NCBI GenBank assembly: GCA_022600255.1
Contig: JAHZKU010000083.1
Location: 1 to 29,110 of the forward strand
Source: Actinomycetes bacterium
GTDB taxonomy: Bacteria; Actinomycetota; Actinomycetes; S36-B12; GCA-2699445
Length of the DNA: 29,110 bases
Direction of reading: 5' to 3'
Positions 23,556 to 29,110 of this stretch are shown piece by piece. Position numbers and translations under genes: made by a program. Position 1 is the stretch's first letter, and the number at the start of each line of letters is the position of its first letter. The notes below the pieces were generated by a model, which searched no databases, was not told where the DNA came from, and saw only the letters and a list, made by a program, of their open reading frames with translations.

Positions 23556-23627
23556 ACGCCACCGCGTCGCGGCCGACTGCGCTGCAACCTATACGTCGCG
23601 TGCAGCGATGCTGGGAGCAGCAAGGCC

Positions 23628-24602
23628 TCAGACCTCTAGCAGAATCTTGCCGAACACGCCCCCGTCGTTCAGGGCCGCTTGGGCGGTATCGGCTTCTCGC
23701 AGCGGAAGGATCTGATCGACAACGGGCCGCAGCCGACCGACCGCGAACAATGGCCACATCCGCGCCACGACTTCAGCGCAAATCTGACCCTTTTCTTTGA
23801 CCGGTCGGAACCGCAGGGATGTCGCGTGGATACTGGCGCGCTTGGCGAGTAGGCGAGCGAGGTTGAGTTCGGCCTTGATCCCGCCCTGTAACCCGATTAC
23901 GACCAGTCGGCCGTTGGTCGCCAGAACCTGCACATTGCGATCTAGGTACTTCGCTCCGATGATGTCCAAAATCACGTCTACTCCGTGCTCGCCGGTGGCC
24001 TCGCGAGCTTGCGCAACGAAGTCTGATTCGGTGTAGTTGATCACCGCGTCTGCCCCTAGGGATAGGGCGGCTGCGGCCTTGCGCTCACTACCGACGGTGG
24101 CCAAGACTTTGGCGCCGAGTGCGTGCCCCCACTGGACGGCCATAGAGCCAACCCCGCTGCCGCCACCATGCACCAGTAAGGACTCACAGGCCTGCAGATG
24201 AGCGGTCATGGTCACGTTCGATAGGACCGTGCAGCACACCTCCGGCAGTGCCGCAGCCGTGATCAGGTCCACACCCTCGGGGACCGGCATCACTTGGTCC
24301 TCATGGACAGCCACCCTCGTGGCGTACCCTCCGCCGTCCAGTAAGGCGCACACAGCGTCGCCTACCTGCCATCGCGTCACTCCCACTCCGACCTCACGAA
24401 TGACCCCACTGCACTCCAAGCCCAGCACCTCGCTAGCGCCCGTGGGCGGCGGGTAGTGGCCTTGGCGTTGCAGCAGGTCTGCGCGGTTGACCCCGGCCGC
24501 AGCAACCTCGATCACAACCTGTTGGGCCAGCGGGATTGGGTCGGCAACGGCCTGAACCTCTAGTGAGTGCGCTTCATCTGGCAGCACGACAACAGCATCC
24601 AT
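23628..24602 (-). CDS. NAD(P)H quinone oxidoreductase, PIG3 family
   Basis: A 324-residue zinc-free medium-chain dehydrogenase/reductase of the quinone oxidoreductase (PIG3-like) group, which reduces quinones with NAD(P)H. It carries the PIG3 signature AAGVNRADLLQRQGHYPPPTGASEVLGLE (about 35-63), the dinucleotide-binding VHGGGSGVGSMAVQ (144-157) and the C-terminal GKILLEV. Catalytic zinc ligands of alcohol dehydrogenases are absent, as expected. The length is normal. The start is the ATG at 24602, with a TAGGCT box 6 nt upstream and no ribosome binding site. The dehalogenase-like gene follows on the same strand after 84 nt but has its own -10 box. The physiological substrate is unknown. Confidence 0.92.
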   Translation of the reverse strand: MDAVVVLPDEAHSLEVQAVADPIPLAQQVVIEVAAAGVNRADLLQRQGHYPPPTGASEVLGLECSGVIREVGVGVTRWQVGDAVCALLDGGGYATRVAVHEDQVMPVPEGVDLITAAALPEVCCTVLSNVTMTAHLQACESLLVHGGGSGVGSMAVQWGHALGAKVLATVGSERKAAAALSLGADAVINYTESDFVAQAREATGEHGVDVILDIIGAKYLDRNVQVLATNGRLVVIGLQGGIKAELNLARLLAKRASIHATSLRFRPVKEKGQICAEVVARMWPLFAVGRLRPVVDQILPLREADTAQAALNDGGVFGKILLEV

Positions 24603-24608
24603 AAGCCC

Positions 24609-24614
24609 AGCCTA
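24609..24614 (-). promoter_or_regulatory. Leaderless -10 element of the quinone oxidoreductase gene
   Basis: On the minus strand TAGGCT, 6 nt (GGGCTT), then the ATG at 24602. Confidence 0.45.
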
Positions 24615-24727
24615 TGCGTTGCCGCGATCGGCGGCCTGCCACTTCCCACGAGCAACTTGGCCTTACCGAGCAACCGCGCCCCACCGTATGACAGGCTGAA
24701 GCCAGACCCCTGCGACTGGAGATCTTG

Positions 24728-24877
24728 ATGCCGAAGCCCGATGAATCCGACTTTGAGGCAGCTTCCGTGGATGAAGCCGTCGAACGGATGGAAGAGCATG
24801 AAGATGAGCGCGCGGCCGGTCATAAACAGAACCTGATCCAGAAAGAGACTCACAGAAAGCACCTCGACGAGGGCTAA
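24728..24877 (+). CDS. Short charged ORF of 49 residues, unrecognised
   Basis: An open frame of 49 codons from ATG at 24728 to TAA at 24875-24877, with GGAG 8 nt upstream. The product (MPKPDESDFEAASVDEAVER...) is soluble, very acidic in its first 30 residues and more basic toward the end (KETHRKHLDEG); it has no Cys and no membrane segment and is probably helical. I do not recognise the family. It fills most of the otherwise empty gap between the quinone oxidoreductase and rhomboid genes. The TAA is part of the TAACCT -10 box of the rhomboid gene, so the two are tightly spaced. Codon choice looks like that of the neighbours. A real small protein is more likely than chance, but there is no homology support. 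Confidence 0.55.
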   Translation: MPKPDESDFEAASVDEAVERMEEHEDERAAGHKQNLIQKETHRKHLDEG

Positions 24878-24880
24878 CCT
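24875..24880 (+). promoter_or_regulatory. Leaderless -10 element of the rhomboid gene
   Basis: TAACCT, 6 nt (TATTAG), then the GTG start at 24887. Its first three bases are the stop codon of the short ORF at 24728. Confidence 0.45.
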
Positions 24881-24886
24881 TATTAG

Positions 24887-25489
24887 GTGGAGTCGCAAGC
24901 ATCCCCCACTAACCGCACAGCACTACAGACCCTGCAGCCGGTCTTTTTTCTCCTCGCCGCGATGTGGATCATCGAAGCGATCGATTTTGTGCTGCGCGGT
25001 CGACTGGACTTCCTGGGCATCCAGTCCCGATCAGTCGAGGGCCTCACCGGCGTGGTCTTGGCGCCGTTCCTTCATGGCGATTTTGGCCACCTCATCTCCA
25101 ACACGGTGCCATTCGCAGTCTTGGGTTCCCTGGTGGCTTGGCGCACGACCACGAAGGGCTTCTGGTGGGTCACCGGCACCATCACCGTGGTTGGCGGCTT
25201 GGGGGTTTGGCTGCTGGCGCCAGCGAACGTGATCACGATCGGGGCTAGCGGGCTCATCTTCGGCTACCTAACGTTCCTGATCACGAATGGGATCATTACC
25301 CGGCATTGGTTGGACATCGTGGTGGCGGTCGCCGTGCTCCTGCTCTACGGCACCTTGTTGCTAGGAACCTTGCCGTTCGCAGTTGCGGCCGGGGTGTCGT
25401 GGTTAGCGCATCTTACTGGCGCAGCAGCGGGTGTGCTGGCTGGGGTGATGTTCGCGAAAGGACCCGAAAAACCGGCAGCAGCAACCTAG
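24887..25489 (+). CDS. Rhomboid family intramembrane serine protease
   Basis: A 200-residue integral membrane protein with about six hydrophobic segments. The rhomboid catalytic dyad is visible: S121 in GASGLIFG and H175 in SWLAHLTGAAAG. The HxxxN stabilising motif is H68-N72 (FGHLISN), so the protein should be an active protease that cleaves membrane-embedded substrates. It lacks any extra domain. The start is the GTG at 24887 (MESQASPTNR), 6 nt after a -10 box and without a ribosome binding site. Substrates are unknown. The stop overlaps the stop of the convergent GtrA gene by 4 nt. Confidence 0.92.
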   Translation: MESQASPTNRTALQTLQPVFFLLAAMWIIEAIDFVLRGRLDFLGIQSRSVEGLTGVVLAPFLHGDFGHLISNTVPFAVLGSLVAWRTTTKGFWWVTGTITVVGGLGVWLLAPANVITIGASGLIFGYLTFLITNGIITRHWLDIVVAVAVLLLYGTLLLGTLPFAVAAGVSWLAHLTGAAAGVLAGVMFAKGPEKPAAAT

Positions 25490-26001
25490 ATTTCTACCGT
25501 GCCCATCAGGGCCTTGCGATCACTCTCTTGCGGGAGTTGGGGGAAGACCCACCGGCGATATGACCAGAATCGGAACAGCGTGCCCAACACCAAACCGACG
25601 ACATTCGCGCTGATGTTATCGGCTAGCGGGCCAGTCAGCCCAAGGACGTAGTGACTGATCGCCAGGCAGGACATTGCGATCAGCATCGCCACCGCATTCA
25701 GTGCAAAGAAGAGCAGGTAGCCGCGGCCAACCGGCAGGCTCCCCCGGGATCGAAACGTCCAGAACCGGTTCCCGAAGTAGGCCACTGTAGTGGCGGCAAT
25801 CACTCCTACCGCCTTAGCCGACAACGGCTTGTCATAAAGGGGGCTGGCTTCCACATAGAGGAGCAGGTTGAAGAGTCCGACGTCGACGACGAGTGCGACC
25901 ACGCCGACCACCCCGAACTTGGCGATCTCGTGAACAAGCGTCTGCAGTTTCGGGCCGAGTTTGGCCGACCAGGACGTCAACGTATCCCTAGCCGTGCCCA
26001 T
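25486..26001 (-). CDS. GtrA family membrane protein
   Basis: A 171-residue protein of the GtrA family, with four membrane segments: about 28-45 (FGVVGVVALVVDVGLFN), 62-78, 94-113 and 122-140. GtrA proteins are thought to move polyprenyl-linked sugars or otherwise aid cell-surface glycosylation. The conserved FGNRFWTFRSRG and the C-terminal FRFWSYRRWVF pattern is typical of the family. No glycosyltransferase gene is in the window. I place the start at the ATG at 26001 (MGTARDTLTSW) because a TACCTT box ends 6 nt upstream; the longer frame from 26073 adds 24 residues without a start signal. It is convergent with the rhomboid gene and its stop overlaps the rhomboid stop. Confidence 0.9.
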   Translation of the reverse strand: MGTARDTLTSWSAKLGPKLQTLVHEIAKFGVVGVVALVVDVGLFNLLLYVEASPLYDKPLSAKAVGVIAATTVAYFGNRFWTFRSRGSLPVGRGYLLFFALNAVAMLIAMSCLAISHYVLGLTGPLADNISANVVGLVLGTLFRFWSYRRWVFPQLPQESDRKALMGTVEI

Positions 26002-26007
26002 CCGCCA

Positions 26008-26013
26008 AAGGTA
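26008..26013 (-). promoter_or_regulatory. Leaderless -10 element that supports the GtrA start
   Basis: On the minus strand TACCTT, 6 nt (TGGCGG), then the ATG at 26001. Confidence 0.45.
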
Positions 26014-26123
26014 CCGTGGCAGGACTCGAACGCGATAGCCGGTACCAGACACCGTAATCAGCCTGACACCCATTGCATGAGCCTTGATCCGCGTTCCGCG
26101 ACTAGGAGGTGTTCAATAGAGTC

Positions 26124-26546
26124 ATGGCAAGAAACATCGTGACCTGCCCCGACTGTGGGGCCAAGAATCGTGTCCCGGTCAAAGGCCGTCCTCGCTGTGC
26201 CAAGTGCAGCGCTGACCTGCCCTGGCTGGTTTCCGCCGACGACACCAGCCTGGACCAAGCCCTGCAGACCAAAACGCTGGTTCTGATCGATCTGTGGGCA
26301 CCGTGGTGCGGTCCCTGTCGCATGGTTGCCCCGGTTCTAGAACGTATGTCGAAGGAGTACGCGGGCCGGCTCAAGGTGGTCAAGGTCAACGTCGACAACG
26401 CTCCCAAGACATCCGCCCGGTTCGATGCAAGTTCGATCCCAACCTTGGTCTTGGTGAAGAACGGCAAGCCCGTGGATCGTATCGTCGGGGCACAACCCGC
26501 CCCCGTCATCAAGCAGCATGTCGATGCAGCATTGGCCGGGCGTTAG
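26124..26546 (+). CDS. trxC: Thioredoxin 2 with N-terminal zinc-binding domain
   Basis: A 140-residue cytosolic disulfide reductase. Residues 1-32 form the TrxC-type zinc site with two CxxC pairs (C8/C11 in CPDC and C25/C28 in CAKC). They are followed by a full thioredoxin domain with WCGPC (C62, C65) and the cis-Pro loop ASSIPTLVLV. The zinc module is typical of E. coli thioredoxin 2, where it tunes redox response. A longer frame from GTG 26109 has an AGGAGG overlapping it that is too close to serve; the ATG at 26124 (MARNIVTCPDCG) fits the family start and has AGGAGG 14 nt upstream, slightly far. A weak TTCAAT box lies 6 nt before it. The stop overlaps the stop of the convergent VWA gene by 4 nt. 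Confidence 0.92.
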   Translation: MARNIVTCPDCGAKNRVPVKGRPRCAKCSADLPWLVSADDTSLDQALQTKTLVLIDLWAPWCGPCRMVAPVLERMSKEYAGRLKVVKVNVDNAPKTSARFDASSIPTLVLVKNGKPVDRIVGAQPAPVIKQHVDAALAGR

Positions 26547-27778
26547 GCTCGTGCGGCGCTGCCCCTGTTGAGCTCGCGCATCGCTTCTGACAGTCCGTCT
26601 AGGGTCAATGGAAACATGTCAAAAACACTGGCGACGTCCTCAATCGTGCTGCCTCGCCACCGCCCTTCTGGCTCGGGATTGAGCCAGACTGCGTTCGTGA
26701 AGTGGTCGGCCAACAGGTTCAGGCAATCGAAGCCGGACACGCGGACGCGCTCTTCCTGGGAAATCCCGCCGCCTTGGCCGTGCAACTCGTAGGGGGCCAT
26801 CAGTGCGTCACCAACCATAATGAGTTTGTAGTGCGGGCCGCATTCCCGCAACACATCATGGAGCCATTTGGGCTCGGTGAAGGTGTCGGTTTCGTAGACC
26901 TTCCCGTAGACGCAGTTGTGGAAGTAGTAGGTACGCAATTCCTTAAAGTGAGTGGCACTTTTTGTTGCGCTGAACAGTCGGGACATCAGGGAGGAGTAGG
27001 GGAACATAGATCCGCCCACATCGATGAGCAGGACCACGTGAGTGTTCGGCCGACTCGGGGGTCGGGTGACAATTTCGATCTCGCCGGCATTGTTGGCCGT
27101 GGCTGCGATGGTGCCCTCAATGTCCAGTTCTTCTTCGTTTCCTTCGCGGATGAAAGAGCGGAGTCTGCGCAGCGCGACCTCCATCTGCCGAATATCCAAG
27201 GTGACGTCTGAGCGATAGCCGCGGTACTGCCGCGCATCGGCCACGTGAACCGCGGAGCGACTCCCACCCCCCGCTTCCCCCACACGGATTCCTGGAGCAG
27301 GCGCTCCGGCACGGCCGAAGCGGGAGGTGCCGCCGGTGCCCACCCAGTAGTTCCCGCCATCATGACGCTCTGTCTGCTGCGCGAGCCGTTCAGCGAATTG
27401 CCGTTTCAACTCGTCCAGATCGATGTCTTCTAGCTCCGTTGGTGAGTCTTGTTCGGACCGATCCACCGCGTCTCGCAACCAGTCAGACAACTCCTCCTTC
27501 AGTTCCGGCGGGGCTAGGTCCGCGCCACGAAACTGCACTGCGAACGCTTGGTCGAATGGATCTAGGTGCGCCTCGTGGTGCACCGTGAGCGCCCGTGCCA
27601 CGTAGTAGAACCCATCTAACGAGTTGTGGTGCAGCCCAGACTTCAAGGCCTGCGCCAGTGCGATCGCCTCGGTGACCCCAACGGGAACTCCGAACTCACG
27701 GAGTCGAAAAATGAACTCCACGAATACTGGGGATGTGGCCCGGCTCGAGTGGACCGACGGCTCGCCTGGGTTCGGCAT
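26543..27778 (-). CDS. VWA domain-containing CoxE-like protein, MoxR partner
   Basis: A 411-residue protein. The N-terminal 100 residues are helical (EFIFRLREFGVPVGVTEAIALAQAL), as in CoxE-like proteins. An acidic, low-complexity middle (about 105-180) follows, then a von Willebrand factor A domain from about 245. The metal-ion-dependent adhesion site reads DVGGS (253-257), where the usual D-x-S-x-S has Gly at the first Ser position, and VGD with D324 provides another ligand. VWA proteins of this type work with MoxR AAA+ ATPases to remodel or insert cofactors into target proteins; the target here is unknown. MoxR is encoded 6 nt upstream on the same strand, so the pair is an operon behind the primary sigma factor. 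There is no signal peptide. The stop overlaps the thioredoxin gene's stop. Confidence 0.9.
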   Translation of the reverse strand: MPNPGEPSVHSSRATSPVFVEFIFRLREFGVPVGVTEAIALAQALKSGLHHNSLDGFYYVARALTVHHEAHLDPFDQAFAVQFRGADLAPPELKEELSDWLRDAVDRSEQDSPTELEDIDLDELKRQFAERLAQQTERHDGGNYWVGTGGTSRFGRAGAPAPGIRVGEAGGGSRSAVHVADARQYRGYRSDVTLDIRQMEVALRRLRSFIREGNEEELDIEGTIAATANNAGEIEIVTRPPSRPNTHVVLLIDVGGSMFPYSSLMSRLFSATKSATHFKELRTYYFHNCVYGKVYETDTFTEPKWLHDVLRECGPHYKLIMVGDALMAPYELHGQGGGISQEERVRVSGFDCLNLLADHFTNAVWLNPEPEGRWRGSTIEDVASVFDMFPLTLDGLSEAMRELNRGSAARA

Positions 27779-27784
27779 GGCGGA

Positions 27785-28627
27785 TCAGTAGCGCCGGGAC
27801 ATGCTGGACCTAGGCCGGGCGAGGGTTTGGAGGTCCTGTTCCTTTTTCACCAAAGTCCCCAGGAACGGCAGATCAGACCCCTCAGGCACTGTCAGCGTCC
27901 CCGTTGCGATCAACATGCCGATCCAGTCGATCAACTCGCTGGTGCTAGGTCGCTTACGCAGGCCCGGCGTATCCCGCATCTGGTAGAACGCGGCCAGGGA
28001 CTGAGCGAGCAGTTCGTCGTTCAGATCCGGATGGTGGACATTGACGATCTGGCTCATCAACGCTTGGTCTGGGAAGTCGATGAAGTGAAATACACATCGA
28101 CGGAGAAAGGCGTCGGGGAGTTCCTTTTCGGCGTTGCTGGTGATGATCACGACGGGGCGTTGCTCGGCCACAATCTCTTCGCCGGTCTCCGACACGGTGA
28201 ACCGCATGCGGTCTAGCTCGTTGAGCAAATCGTTAGGAAACTCCAGATCGGCCTTGTCGATCTCGTCGATCAACAGGACTACGCGCTTGTCCGATTGAAA
28301 CGCGCGTCCCATCGGGCCCATGCGAATGTAAGCGGCGATGTCGCGGACATCTCCGTCAGAGAATCGACTGTCGTAGAGCCGCTGCACCGTGTCGTAGTGG
28401 TAGAGCCCCTCTTGCGCGCGGGTCGTGCTCTTAACGTTCCAGGTAATCAGTTCGAGGCCCTCAGCTTCGGCAACCGCCTCAGCCAGTAGCGTCTTGCCCG
28501 TTCCCGGCTCTCCGCGCACCAACAGCGGCTTCTGGAGTACCAAAGCACAAGACACCGCGGCTTGCAGGGCGTGATCGGTGAGATAGGAATCCGTGCCAGA
28601 AAAACTGGCTAGCTCAGCCACACTCAC
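27785..28627 (-). CDS. MoxR family AAA+ ATPase
   Basis: A 280-residue MoxR-type AAA+ ATPase that acts as a chaperone-like motor with the downstream VWA protein. Walker A is GEPGTGKT (39-46), Walker B LLIDEIDKAD (118-127), sensor-1 is N165 (IITSNAEKEL), and the RR pair at 176-177 is near the arginine-finger position. The C-terminal lid region reads PGLRKRPSTSELIDWIGML. The start is the GTG at 28627 (MSVAELASFSG), which overlaps the sigma-factor stop as GTGA. Translation is therefore coupled to the sigma factor, an unusual arrangement that may link its level to sigma-factor synthesis (inference). The VWA gene starts 6 nt after its stop. Confidence 0.93.
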   Translation of the reverse strand: MSVAELASFSGTDSYLTDHALQAAVSCALVLQKPLLVRGEPGTGKTLLAEAVAEAEGLELITWNVKSTTRAQEGLYHYDTVQRLYDSRFSDGDVRDIAAYIRMGPMGRAFQSDKRVVLLIDEIDKADLEFPNDLLNELDRMRFTVSETGEEIVAEQRPVVIITSNAEKELPDAFLRRCVFHFIDFPDQALMSQIVNVHHPDLNDELLAQSLAAFYQMRDTPGLRKRPSTSELIDWIGMLIATGTLTVPEGSDLPFLGTLVKKEQDLQTLARPRSSMSRRY

Positions 28628-29110
28628 TCCAGGTAGTCGCGAAGAACCTGCGAGCGACTGGGGTGGCGCAGTTTGGACATGGTCTTGGATTCGATCTGGC
28701 GAATCCGCTCACGGGTGACCCCGTAGACCTTGCCAATCTCGTCTAGCGTCTTTGGCTGGCCATCGGTGAGGCCAAACCTCATCCGCACAACGCCAGCTTC
28801 TCGCTCGGAGAGAGTGATCAAGACCTGGTCGAGTTGCTCCTGAAGCAGTGTGAATGAGACTGCGTCAGAAGGCACGATGGCCTCGGAGTCTTCAATCAGG
28901 TCACCAAACTCAGAGTCGCCGTCTTCGCCCAGCGGCGTGTGCAGCGAGATCGGTTCCCGACCGTACTTCTGCACCTCCACGATCTTCTCTGGAGTCATGT
29001 CCAATTCTTTGGCGAGTTCCTCCGGTGTGGGCTCGCGTCCCAAATCCTGCAGCATCTGACGCTGCACACGCGCCAACTTGTTGATCACCTCAACCATGTG
29101 AACCGGGATC
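28624..29110 (-). CDS. sigA: Primary RNA polymerase sigma factor, C-terminal part
   Basis: Only the C-terminal 162 codons are in the window; the 5' end is cut at the edge. The visible part covers sigma-70 region 3 (VHMVEVINKLARVQRQM, EPTPEELAKELDMTPEKIVEVQKY) and region 4, including the -35-recognition helix-turn-helix (TLDEIGKVYGVTRERIRQIESKTMSKLRHP). The near-consensus region 4.2 and the intact region 3 linker identify the essential housekeeping sigma factor (SigA/HrdB/RpoD) rather than an ECF or alternative sigma factor. The stop overlaps the GTG of the MoxR gene (GTGA). Its presence on the same strand as MoxR and VWA makes a three-gene operon likely. Confidence 0.95.
   Translation of the reverse strand, partial: IPVHMVEVINKLARVQRQMLQDLGREPTPEELAKELDMTPEKIVEVQKYGREPISLHTPLGEDGDSEFGDLIEDSEAIVPSDAVSFTLLQEQLDQVLITLSEREAGVVRMRFGLTDGQPKTLDEIGKVYGVTRERIRQIESKTMSKLRHPSRSQVLRDYLE

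Overview
The window looks like a chromosomal stretch of a free-living actinobacterium with a compact genome. It is G+C-rich by eye (about 60%). Actinobacteria-specific markers run along it: a DUF4193 protein, SepH, DUF5998, a DUF7455 zinc-ribbon-like protein, an actinobacterial-type ParE/ParC pair, a ferrochelatase with a C-terminal cysteine cluster, and the end of the primary sigma factor. As I recall, the order sepH ... parC ... parE ... sigma factor resembles the hrdB-parE-parC-sepH neighbourhood of Streptomyces, so most of this is core chromosome rather than a mobile island. I see no tRNA, rRNA, CRISPR array, insertion sequence or prophage gene.

Layout. 1-2921: DUF4193 (partial), gamma-carbonic-anhydrase-like protein, inositol-monophosphatase-family enzyme, ferrochelatase. 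2994-7010: MFS transporter, SepH with a 16-bp tandem repeat upstream, then a coupled DUF5998-phosphodiesterase pair. 7111-9810: a large Pat-like GNAT/acyl-CoA-synthetase fusion, divergent from parC. 9882-14839: parC and a coupled sucrase/ferredoxin-like gene, then a thioredoxin-fold protein coupled to ferredoxin-NADP reductase. About 14829-15190 is a broken NmrA-like oxidoreductase. 15223-17734: parE and a small DUF7455 protein. 17915-21091: NylA-like amidase, ClC-family membrane protein, DoxX. 21207-24602: secreted nuclease/phosphatase-fold protein, haloalkane dehalogenase-like protein, quinone oxidoreductase. 24728-26546: a 49-residue charged ORF, rhomboid protease, GtrA, thioredoxin 2. 26543-29110: VWA protein, MoxR ATPase and the sigma factor C-terminus in one tightly coupled run.

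How the genes work together. Genes are packed tightly. Several pairs overlap by 4 nt as ATGA or GTGA, and three convergent pairs share overlapping stop codons. Two initiation styles coexist. Some genes have clear GGAGG-like ribosome binding sites (sepH, parC, DUF7455, the secreted nuclease). At least eight others have a TANNNT -10 box only 5 to 7 nt before the start codon, which points to leaderless mRNAs. ParE and ParC would form topoisomerase IV, SepH acts in FtsZ-driven division, and MoxR plus the VWA protein form a chaperone-like pair transcribed behind the sigma factor.

The observations most worth a second look are the leaderless pattern, the sigma factor-moxR-VWA operon, the degenerate acyl-CoA synthetase half of the Pat-like protein, the tandem repeats before sepH, the NmrA pseudogene, and altered active-site positions in the carbonic anhydrase, dehalogenase and ParC proteins. 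I found no defence system or clearly new multi-gene machine.
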